Origin: Euryarchaeota archaeon UBA549
GTDB taxonomy: Archaea > Thermoplasmatota > Poseidoniia > Poseidoniales > Poseidoniaceae
Length of the DNA stretch: 5,316 nucleotides
Direction of reading: 5' to 3'
Assembly: GCA_002495645.1 (NCBI GenBank)
Contig: DAGF01000017.1
Span: 1 to 5,316, forward strand
Of the stretch, positions 1-5,132 are shown piece after piece; within the stretch, counting starts at the first letter, position 1; each line of letters starts with the position of its first letter. The notes beneath the pieces are model-generated. The model was not told the DNA's origin, did no database searches, and saw only the letters and a list, made by a program, of their open reading frames with translations. The translations under genes and the position numbers were made by a program.

Positions 1-498
1 CTTGAGCAATTGGAAGACGCTGCTCTGTTGCAGTTTGAAATCGTCTTCGCCAGCGTGTTTCTGCTGCTGGTCGTGATTCGCTACGGCTACATGCGGCGCT
101 TCGAGACCTTCCAAGGCTCCGTCGTTCCCGTCCACCGCTACCACAAGCGCTTCGCACGACTCATGCACGTCGCAATGTACCTCTGCCTCGTCCTGTTGCC
201 GGTGACCGGGCTGGCCATCGCTTGGCTCTACACCCAAGGTGTGGGAGAGGATGCCTTGACCATGAATGCGGCGATCGGCCTACACGGCTTCTCCGCCGAC
301 CTGAGTTACGCCCTGATTGCCGTTCACGTGGCCGCCGCCTTCTACTCTCGCGTCAAAGGTGAAGGCGTCTGGACCTCGATGGTGCCCGTGTTCACCGAAT
401 CCGGCCCGAGCACCAACGAGTACGTGGTGAAGGCCGCAGCATTGGAGCATCAAGCGCTCGAGAAGGTGGAAGCGTTCATCGCTTCACGCAAGAACTGA
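1..498 (+). CDS. Cytochrome b561-like membrane protein, 5'-truncated
   Basis: This looks like the last three transmembrane helices of a prokaryotic cytochrome b561 (cytochrome b/b6-domain) protein, a haem b carrier of membrane electron transfer. The frame is open from base 1 (Leu-Glu-Gln before the TTG at 10), so the true start and probably the first helix lie outside the window, and the TTG is most likely an internal Leu. Counting from that Leu, hydrophobic segments run about 8-27, 52-75 and 96-112. Family-like features are IRYGYMRR after the first visible helix, an HKRF...LMH stretch leading into LPVTG, and LHGF...AVHVAAA in the last helix. H53 and H106 are the likeliest haem ligands. The last helix normally ends in a His-containing YHH-type motif and here ends YSRVKG. 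A polar tail of about 45 residues follows. The gene converges on metK. The family call rests on topology and His placement, and the redox partner is unknown. Confidence 0.68.
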   Translation, partial: LEQLEDAALLQFEIVFASVFLLLVVIRYGYMRRFETFQGSVVPVHRYHKRFARLMHVAMYLCLVLLPVTGLAIAWLYTQGVGEDALTMNAAIGLHGFSADLSYALIAVHVAAAFYSRVKGEGVWTSMVPVFTESGPSTNEYVVKAAALEHQALEKVEAFIASRKN

Positions 499-500
499 AG

Positions 501-516
501 CGCCTTTTGCAAGGCG
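501..516. repeat. Perfect hairpin between convergent cytochrome and metK genes
   Basis: CGCCTT-TTGC-AAGGCG forms a 6-bp perfect stem with a 4-nt loop, two bases past the cytochrome stop and 20 bases before the end of metK. It is extendable by one G-T wobble pair. Being symmetric, it could serve both converging transcripts as a 3'-end or stability structure. No T-run follows on either strand, so it is not a canonical intrinsic terminator. Confidence 0.4.
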
Positions 517-536
517 TCCAACAGACGCAACCGGGC

Positions 537-1781
537 TCAAAGGGCCGCCTTGAACGCGCTGATGACGTCGTCGTTGAGCTTCTCCCAGGGGAAGGTCTGG
601 CCGTTGGGCTGACGTCCGAAGTGGCCACCGGCGGCGGTGACGCCGTAGATGGGAGCGGCAAGGCCAAGGTCGCGAATGATGTGGCCGGGCTTGAAGGAGA
701 AGTGAGCGGCAACGAGGTCAGCGATGGCTTCGTCAGCAAGGTTGCCGGTGCCGAAGGTGTCCACACGAATGCTCACGGGGTCGGCCACGCCGATGGCGTA
801 GGCGAGTTGAATTTCACACTCGGAGGAAAGCCCAGAAGCGACCACGTGCTTGGCAGCCCAGCGGGAAGCGTAGGCAGCGGAACGGTCCACCTTGGTGGGG
901 TCCTTGCCCGAAAAGGCACCGCCGCCGTGTCGTCCACGGCCACCATAGGTGTCGACGATGATTTTTCGTCCGGTCAAACCGGCATCAGCGTAAGGACCAC
1001 CGGGGTCGGCAAAGCGTCCGGTGGAGTTGACGTGAATGGTGGTCTTGTCGGTCAACAGAGCCGCTGGAACAACGGGACGAATGACGTGCTCGATGACCTG
1101 CTCTCGGACGAAAGCCTGTTCGGCTTCTTCGGAGCCGTGTTCGGCGATCATGTCCTTGTGTTGAACGGCGATGACGACGTTGTCAGCGTACATGGGCTGA
1201 CCGTCGCTGCCGTGCATGAGGGTGACTTGGGACTTGGCGTCGGGGCGGGCCCACGGCAGGGTGCCGTCAAGGCCGAGTTTGCTGACCTGTCGGGTCAAGG
1301 CTTGGGAGAGGGCGATGGCGAGCGGCATCCAGCGACCTTGGTGCTCGGGGTAGGCTTCGGTCTCGTCGCATGCGTAGCCAAACATCAGGCCCTGGTCGCC
1401 TGCACCTTGGTCGTCAACGGATTGCACCACACCGCGGTTGATGTGGGCGGACTGGCTGGTGATGAGTTCGGTGACTTCGCACAGGTCTTCGGAGGTGGCG
1501 TCCATGCCGATGCCGTGGGAGGTGTAGCCGATGGCGGCCGCAGTCTTGCGGGCGATGGCGATGTAGTCAGGAGCGTCAATGCCAGCAGCGAGTTTGACCT
1601 CACCGGCCAGCACGATGTGGGAGCGGTCTTCACGGCCCTTCACAAGGGTCTCAACGGCGACCTTGGCCTTGGGGTCAAGGGCGAGGCACGCGTCGACGAT
1701 GGCGTCAGAAATCGCATCGCATAATTTGTCAGGATGGCCTGCTGCCACAGATTCAGAAGTGAACAACCACGCTTGTGTCAT
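537..1781 (-). CDS. metK: S-adenosylmethionine synthetase (methionine adenosyltransferase)
   Basis: MetK makes S-adenosylmethionine from L-methionine and ATP, releasing phosphate and pyrophosphate; it is cytosolic and usually a homotetramer. The 414-residue product aligns by eye along the whole bacterial/eukaryotic family. It has TSESVAAGHPDK at 8-19 (ATP/Mg site, H16 and D18), GAGDQGLMFGYA at 126-137 (signature 1), the LPWxRPDAKSQV block at 175-186, TGRKIIVDTYGG at 270-281, GGGAFSGKD at 286-294 (signature 2, phosphate loop), KVDRSAAY at 297-304, and a C-terminal GHFGR...FPWEK. It is about 30 residues longer than the E. coli enzyme, with small insertions including one between GHFGR and FPWEK. 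It is unlike the divergent archaeal MAT family. I chose the ATG at 1781 over an in-frame GTG at 1799: it gives the usual short lead-in to TSES, AAGAGG lies 7 nt upstream, and a TATA-like box lies 27 nt upstream. It is transcribed away from the FkbM gene. Confidence 0.97.
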   Translation of the reverse strand: MTQAWLFTSESVAAGHPDKLCDAISDAIVDACLALDPKAKVAVETLVKGREDRSHIVLAGEVKLAAGIDAPDYIAIARKTAAAIGYTSHGIGMDATSEDLCEVTELITSQSAHINRGVVQSVDDQGAGDQGLMFGYACDETEAYPEHQGRWMPLAIALSQALTRQVSKLGLDGTLPWARPDAKSQVTLMHGSDGQPMYADNVVIAVQHKDMIAEHGSEEAEQAFVREQVIEHVIRPVVPAALLTDKTTIHVNSTGRFADPGGPYADAGLTGRKIIVDTYGGRGRHGGGAFSGKDPTKVDRSAAYASRWAAKHVVASGLSSECEIQLAYAIGVADPVSIRVDTFGTGNLADEAIADLVAAHFSFKPGHIIRDLGLAAPIYGVTAAGGHFGRQPNGQTFPWEKLNDDVISAFKAAL

Positions 1782-1800
1782 GGCCCGCCCTCTTCGCACC

Positions 1801-1810
1801 TCTATATCAA
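1801..1810 (-). promoter_or_regulatory. Candidate TATA-like promoter box of metK
   Basis: Read on the minus strand this is TTGATATAGA. The G of GATATA (1808) is 27 nt before the A of the metK ATG (1781). Archaeal TATA boxes sit roughly 25 nt before the transcription start, so transcription would begin at or next to the start codon. A T-rich stretch (GTTTTTTC) lies just upstream. The call depends on the host being archaeal. The AAGAGG 7 nt before the ATG could act as a weak ribosome site if the leader is longer. Confidence 0.42.
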
Positions 1811-1830
1811 GAATTGCCGTGTGAAAAAAC

Positions 1831-1842
1831 CGTCAATTGACG
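1831..1842. promoter_or_regulatory. 12-bp perfect palindrome, candidate operator
   Basis: CGTCAATTGACG is its own reverse complement over all 12 bases; flanking bases do not extend it. It lies in the 133-bp divergent region, about 23 bp upstream of the metK TATA-like box and about 44 bp upstream of the fkbM box. This is a position where a homodimeric transcription factor could act on either promoter. No regulator gene is in the window and no second copy was found near the other promoters, so operator function is an inference. Confidence 0.4.
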
Positions 1843-1883
1843 CAGCCAATGGAGGCCTATGGCCGTGGCGTGAATAGGTTGAA

Positions 1884-1893
1884 GTGATGTAAT
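1884..1893 (+). promoter_or_regulatory. Candidate TATA-like promoter box of the FkbM methyltransferase gene
   Basis: GTGATGTAATG includes GATGTA starting at 1886, 29 nt before the ATG at 1915, nearly the same spacing as at metK and at the CmoB-like gene. No good Shine-Dalgarno lies near the start; AAAGG at 1896-1900 is too far away at 14 nt. A leaderless or very short-leader transcript is therefore plausible. The sequence match to a TATA box is weaker than at metK. Confidence 0.3.
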
Positions 1894-1914
1894 GAAAGGC
1901 GAAGACTGAGTGTC

Positions 1915-2808
1915 ATGGGGCTGAAGGACTCGTTTTCCTACCGTGCCGTGCGCTACGCATTTCGGCTTCCTGGTCGTTTGTACTCAAGGTACATCACCGA
2001 ACCCATCGTCAAGCGTTGGCTCAAAAAGTCCGAATTGACTGTTTATGTTCACGACCCCAAGCGAGGGCTCTTGCGTCCGGTCTTGGAGGGTCAGCGCCTC
2101 AAATGGACACTCAACGAAAACTTGTCCGTCGATGCCACATATTGGCTGGACGTGGTGGAGCCGTTGCTGACCAAAGACGACATTGTGTTCGACGTTGGCA
2201 CGAACATCGGTACCATCGCCAACTGGTTCGCAGCCCGTACTCATCACGTGCACGGCTTCGAGCCTCACCCCGACAACCTCCGAATGACAAAGCAGCAAAT
2301 CCAACTCCGCAAAACAACGAACATCACGCTGTCAAAACTCGCCTTGGGGAGTGAACCGGGAACCCTCCAACTGCATGTGAAAAGTTTCCACGGCCACCAT
2401 TCCCTCGGTGATACCTCAGCCACCCCCACGGTGGAGAAAATTGACGTGGAAGTGGACACGGTGGACCGTTATTGCACCGCCAACGGCATTGAGCGTATTG
2501 ATTTCCTCAAGATTGATGTTGAAGGTTTTGAAGAAGAGGTTCTCAAGGGGGCCACGACCATGCTGAAGAACCAGCAGGTCGGGCTGGTGTTGTTCGAACT
2601 GCGACAAACCATCCTGGCATCCATCGGAAAAAACGGCAAAGGCATCTTCGCCCCGCTGCTGGAACAGGGCTACACCGTCTTCACCTTGGACGGGCGAGTG
2701 TTGACGGCCGAGGAACTGGAAAACCCTGCTGACGCCGACTATCTGGCGGCGGTCAATCCAGAAGCGCACATCCCACGTTTGGGCATATCAACCGCAATGG
2801 TCATTTGA
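1915..2808 (+). CDS. FkbM-family SAM-dependent methyltransferase
   Basis: This is a class I SAM-dependent methyltransferase of the FkbM family (Methyltransf_21), which typically O-methylates sugars, lipids, polyketides or other small molecules. In the 297-residue product, a basic, partly amphipathic N-terminus (about 1-50) and a short beta-rich lead-in precede the catalytic domain. That domain shows motif I FDVGTNIGT at 92-100, the acidic ribose-binding loop FEPHPDN at 115-121, ALGSEPGTLQLHV at 143-155, an HHSLGD segment at 161-166, and the diagnostic FLKIDVEGFEEEVLKG at 197-212. There is no signal peptide or membrane helix. The start ATG follows a TATA-like box by 29 nt. It is divergent from metK and convergent with ahcY. 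Some stretches are more AT-rich than metK, which could reflect a different origin, but the evidence is slight. FkbM genes often sit with surface-polysaccharide genes; none is visible here, so the substrate stays unknown. Confidence 0.9.
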   Translation: MGLKDSFSYRAVRYAFRLPGRLYSRYITEPIVKRWLKKSELTVYVHDPKRGLLRPVLEGQRLKWTLNENLSVDATYWLDVVEPLLTKDDIVFDVGTNIGTIANWFAARTHHVHGFEPHPDNLRMTKQQIQLRKTTNITLSKLALGSEPGTLQLHVKSFHGHHSLGDTSATPTVEKIDVEVDTVDRYCTANGIERIDFLKIDVEGFEEEVLKGATTMLKNQQVGLVLFELRQTILASIGKNGKGIFAPLLEQGYTVFTLDGRVLTAEELENPADADYLAAVNPEAHIPRLGISTAMVI

Positions 2809-2824
2809 TGATCGGTGCGAAGTT

Positions 2825-2854
2825 GGGCACGCTGAAGAGCGCGGTTGAGAGCCC
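2825..2854. repeat. Weak nested hairpin between convergent fkbM-type gene and ahcY
   Basis: In the 57-bp gap between converging stops, CGCT-GAAG-AGCG (2830-2841) forms a 4-bp stem with a tetraloop. It is nested within GGGC (2825-2828) and GCCC (2851-2854). There is no T-run on either side. It could mark 3' ends for both transcripts, but stems this short are common by chance. Confidence 0.18.
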
Positions 2855-2865
2855 GAGAAGGCGTC

Positions 2866-4140
2866 TCATGTTCCGACGGTGTAATCGTCCAAGTAGGCGA
2901 GTTGAGCGTCGGTCAGCTTGTCAATGCTGAAACCGAGGGTACCGAGTTTGGTGGTCGCCAAGTCTTGGTCCTGTTCGGTCGTGATGTCGTAGACCTGCTT
3001 GCCCATGGTGCCGCCTTCCTTGGCCAAACGAACCAAGGAAAGGAACTGGTTGGCAAAAGACATGTCCATGACTTCGGAGGGGTGGCCTTCAGCGGCGGCG
3101 AGGTTGACCAAGCGGCCACGAGCGAGCAAGAAGATACGGCGGCCGTCGGCCATGAGGAATTCCTCGTTGTCCTGACGGATGGTGCGGACCGACTTGGCTT
3201 GCGCTTCAAGGTCAGTGATTTTGATCTCACAGTCGTAGTGGCCGGTGTTGCACACGATGGCGCCGTCCTTCATGGACTCGAAATGGCGTCCAACGATGAC
3301 GTCCTCCATGCCGGTGGCGGTGCAGAAGATGTCGCCGAGTTTGGCGGCCTCGTCCATGGGCATCACGCGGTAGCCTTCCATGACGGCTCGCAATGCAGGG
3401 AGTGGGTCAACTTCGGTGATGATGACGTTGGCGCCCATGCCGCGGGCACGCATGGCCACGCCGCTGCCGCAGTGGCCGAAACCAGCGACGACGAAGGTCT
3501 TGCCAGCGAGCAAGACGCTGGTGGCTCGCAAAATACCGTCGAGGGTGGACTGGCCGGTGCCGTAGACGTTGTCGAAGTCCCATTTGGTCACGGCGTCGTT
3601 GACGGCGATGACGGGGTAGCGCAGGTCGCCAGCGGTGGCCATGGCTCGCAGTCGGTGGACGCCGGTGGTCGTTTCTTCGGTGCCACCGATGACGCCTTCT
3701 GCGTACTCGGACTTGTCGCCGTGAACGCGAACGATGAGGTCGGCGCCGTCGTCGAGGGTGAGCGTGGGCTTGAACTCGAGCGTCTTGTCGATGCACCAGT
3801 AGAAGTCCTCGGTGGATTGGCCGTGCCAGGCGTGGACGGAATAGCCCTCGCTGGCGAGCCAAGCAGCGACTTCGTCTTGGGTTGAAAGTGGGTTGCAACC
3901 CGACCATGAGATTTCAGCACCGGCGGCTCGGATGGCTTCGATGAGCACCGCCGTTTCCTTCGTCACGTGAAGGCAACCGGCCACGCGCATGCCTGCAAGG
4001 GGCTTGGTTTGCTCGGCTTCTTCCTTGAGTTTGGCGAGCACCGGCATACGGGCTCGGGCCCAATCAACGAGCAAGGCCCCGTTTTCTGCAAGTCCCAAAT
4101 CGCGAACGGTGTAGTTGTCACCCTTGTCCAAGTCGTCCAT
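2866..4140 (-). CDS. ahcY: Adenosylhomocysteinase, archaeal/Thermotoga short type
   Basis: This NAD-dependent cytosolic enzyme reversibly splits S-adenosylhomocysteine into homocysteine and adenosine, removing the product that inhibits methyltransferases. Family residues are in place over 424 residues: LHVTKETA (H58), DDGADL (130-135), EETTTGVHRL (155-164), NDAVTKWDFDN with K186 and D190, the NAD loop GFGHCGSG (221-228), ITEVDP with E243, GHYDCEI with H301, and GHPSEVMDMSF with H353. Features of the short archaeal/Thermotoga subfamily are YGTGQS at 193-198 (Thr195 where the human enzyme has Cys195), DGILRAT, and an end in the style LT..QLAYLDDY..GT without the C-terminal Lys/Tyr tail that reaches into the neighbouring subunit's NAD site. 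In Methanocaldococcus this type prefers S-inosylhomocysteine, so the natural substrate could be either. The NAD loop carries His and Ser where archaeal relatives have Trp and Arg. No Shine-Dalgarno lies near the ATG. It sits 98 bp downstream of the CmoB-like gene on the same strand. Confidence 0.96.
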   Translation of the reverse strand: MDDLDKGDNYTVRDLGLAENGALLVDWARARMPVLAKLKEEAEQTKPLAGMRVAGCLHVTKETAVLIEAIRAAGAEISWSGCNPLSTQDEVAAWLASEGYSVHAWHGQSTEDFYWCIDKTLEFKPTLTLDDGADLIVRVHGDKSEYAEGVIGGTEETTTGVHRLRAMATAGDLRYPVIAVNDAVTKWDFDNVYGTGQSTLDGILRATSVLLAGKTFVVAGFGHCGSGVAMRARGMGANVIITEVDPLPALRAVMEGYRVMPMDEAAKLGDIFCTATGMEDVIVGRHFESMKDGAIVCNTGHYDCEIKITDLEAQAKSVRTIRQDNEEFLMADGRRIFLLARGRLVNLAAAEGHPSEVMDMSFANQFLSLVRLAKEGGTMGKQVYDITTEQDQDLATTKLGTLGFSIDKLTDAQLAYLDDYTVGT

Positions 4141-4170
4141 GGTGCGGCGACTTGTCCGCCCCTCTTGAAG

Positions 4171-4176
4171 TCTATC
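4171..4176 (-). promoter_or_regulatory. Weak TATA-like box upstream of ahcY
   Basis: On the minus strand this reads GATAGA, 36 nt before the ahcY ATG in the 98-bp gap after the CmoB-like gene. If real, it would give ahcY its own promoter with a leader of about 10 nt. The match is poor, and read-through from the upstream methyltransferase gene is equally possible. Confidence 0.18.
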
Positions 4177-4207
4177 GCTCGTCCATCACTGAAGATTGAG
4201 GCGGACA

Positions 4208-4226
4208 CTCAACGCCTTAGGCTGAG
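4208..4226 (-). repeat. Bulged hairpin between CmoB-like gene and ahcY
   Basis: On the minus strand CTCA-GCC-TAA-GGC-GT-TGAG forms seven base pairs around a TAA loop with a two-base bulge, 12 bases after the methyltransferase stop. The T-run (TTTT) comes before the hairpin, not after it, so it is not an intrinsic terminator for this transcript. A processing or mRNA-stability element between the two genes is possible. Confidence 0.25.
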
Positions 4227-4238
4227 AAAACGAAGGAC

Positions 4239-4991
4239 TCAGCGGTAGGCGTGGAAGGACATGCGTCCTTGATTGATGGTTTGACGGAAGGATTCTCGGC
4301 GCTGAATCATGCCCTTGATGGACGAGAGGAAGCGGACGGGCCAAGCGTAGCGAAGCCAGGGACGCTTGGGGTAGACGACCTCTACACGAGAGAAGCCGAG
4401 GTCCTTCAGCATCCCTTTCATGGCGGCCACGTTGGGTGCCCAATAGTTGGTGTCATCGTTGTTCAGGGAATCGCCTGGGAAGTACACCATCGAGGGCTTC
4501 CAGCGGTGAAGGTCGTCCACGTGGGTTTCGATAATGAGCAACTCATCGCACACCTCAGAAGCGACACGAAGCCCGCCCATCGGGTCTTGAAGGTGGTAGA
4601 GCACGCCCAAAAAGAGGACGACATCAAACTTCCCGACCTTTTCGGGCGTGATGGCCATGGCGTCAATGTCCAAGCTCTCGACCTTGGAATTCAAGGTCTC
4701 ATGAACGAGCTCAAAGCCGGCTTTGGTTCCCCATCCGGGCCCGCTCCAGCAGAAGTGGTCGGTGGCCAGCACACGCTTGGCGCCGTTGCGTTCGGCTTGG
4801 AAAGAGAAGAAGCCGTCCCACGCCCCGATGTCGAGCACGGTCTTGCCCGTGAGGTCCTCGGGAAGGCAAACTTGACCCAATTTGTCCATGGAGTTGTCTT
4901 GACCTGGCGTGACGATGCCGTCTCGCACCGGAATGGAGTGAAACCACTTGATTTCATTCATACGGCGGATGAGTTCCTCATTGTCCCCCAT
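4239..4991 (-). CDS. CmoB-like (DUF1698) SAM-dependent methyltransferase
   Basis: This is a class I methyltransferase related to CmoB, the tRNA wobble-uridine carboxymethyltransferase, in the Methyltransf_9/DUF1698 family. The 250-residue protein has a family lead-in WFHSIPVRDGIVTPG at 16-30, motif I TVLDIGAWDGFFSF at 51-64, the acidic end of strand 2 VLATD at 74-78, FDVVLFLGVLYHLQDPM at 122-138 (motif IV region plus the family's GVLYH), LLIIETHVDD at 151-160, VYFPGDSLNNDDTNYWAPN at 169-187, and a motif VI-like LKDLGFSRVEVV at 195-206. It lacks the roughly 70-residue N-terminal extension of E. coli CmoB (323 residues), so tRNA modification should not be assumed. Homologues of this short form also occur as lipid, sugar and small-molecule methyltransferases. 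I chose ATG 4991 over ATG 5015 because GGAGG ends 7 nt before it and a TATA-like box lies 29 nt upstream. It precedes ahcY on the same strand, which could clear its SAH by-product. Confidence 0.86.
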   Translation of the reverse strand: MGDNEELIRRMNEIKWFHSIPVRDGIVTPGQDNSMDKLGQVCLPEDLTGKTVLDIGAWDGFFSFQAERNGAKRVLATDHFCWSGPGWGTKAGFELVHETLNSKVESLDIDAMAITPEKVGKFDVVLFLGVLYHLQDPMGGLRVASEVCDELLIIETHVDDLHRWKPSMVYFPGDSLNNDDTNYWAPNVAAMKGMLKDLGFSRVEVVYPKRPWLRYAWPVRFLSSIKGMIQRRESFRQTINQGRMSFHAYR

Positions 4992-4998
4992 GCTCTTG

Positions 4999-5009
4999 CC
5001 TCCCTCCTT
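4999..5009 (-). promoter_or_regulatory. Strong Shine-Dalgarno of the CmoB-like gene
   Basis: On the minus strand AAGGAGGGAGG contains two overlapping GGAGG cores; the nearer ends 7 nt before the ATG at 4991. This decides the start, because the upstream in-frame ATG at 5015 would place the site inside the coding region. It is the only strong ribosome site in the window. Confidence 0.65.
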
Positions 5010-5010
5010 G

Positions 5011-5022
5011 TGCATATATCGC
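5011..5022 (-). promoter_or_regulatory. Candidate TATA-like box of the CmoB-like gene
   Basis: On the minus strand GCGATATATGCA has the G of GATATA (5020) 29 nt before the ATG at 4991. If it is an archaeal TATA box, transcription would start close to 4991-4995, leaving the Shine-Dalgarno outside the mRNA. If the Shine-Dalgarno is used, the promoter must be further upstream and this box is fortuitous. Both signals cannot easily work together. Confidence 0.35.
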
Positions 5023-5026
5023 TTCT

Positions 5027-5078
5027 CCTTGGTGGCTCACATCACCCGGGGCGAACGAAACACCGTCACACACCAAGG
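5027..5078. repeat. Inverted repeat upstream of the CmoB-like gene
   Basis: CCTTGGTG (5027-5034) is matched by its exact reverse complement CACCAAGG (5071-5078), with a 36-base spacer. An 8-base direct repeat TGGCTCAC occurs next to each arm, at 5033-5040 and 5084-5091. It lies in the 5' intergenic region, just upstream of the TATA-like box. It could be paired protein-binding sites or an RNA stem in a read-through transcript; chance is also possible. Confidence 0.3.
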
Positions 5079-5118
5079 GTATCTGGCTCACGCTCAATGT
5101 ACGGACGACAAGATTGTG

Positions 5119-5132
5119 GGCGTCGGAGCGCC
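5119..5132. repeat. Small hairpin directly after the HHH-gene stop
   Basis: GGCG-TCGGAG-CGCC forms a 4-bp GC stem abutting the stop codon at 5133-5135, at the 3' end of the right-edge gene. There is no following T-run in its transcript. It is weak on its own and noted only because of its exact position. Confidence 0.15.

Noticed and set aside
10..12. TTG at 10 as the real start of the cytochrome gene
   Set aside because: The frame is open to the window edge and b561-type proteins have another helix upstream, so this is most likely an internal Leu codon.
507..1724. Long plus-strand open frame of 405 codons antisense to metK
   Set aside because: It is the mirror of a certain metK gene in GC-rich DNA. 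Its Gly/Val-rich, low-diversity composition resembles no protein family.
1782..1799. GTG at 1799 as metK start (adds MRRGRA)
   Set aside because: It would place the TATA-like box within a few bases of the start and add a non-family extension. The ATG at 1781 has AAGAGG 7 nt upstream.
1854..1864. GGCC-TAT-GGCC hairpin in the divergent region
   Set aside because: A 4-bp stem with a 3-base loop is too short to support a claim.
2845..3885. Long plus-strand open frame of 346 codons antisense to ahcY
   Set aside because: It has the same kind of Gly/Val-rich antisense shadow, lies over strongly conserved ahcY motifs, and has no recognisable domain or start signal.
4141..4238. SAH or SAM riboswitch upstream of ahcY, or upstream of metK
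   Set aside because: Leaders appear to be only a few bases long, and I could not fold any conserved riboswitch core in the 98-bp or 133-bp gaps. A covariance-model search would settle it.
4992..5015. ATG at 5015 as start of the CmoB-like gene
   Set aside because: The added eight residues are the translation of the AAGGAGGGAGG ribosome site, which is ideally spaced for the ATG at 4991.
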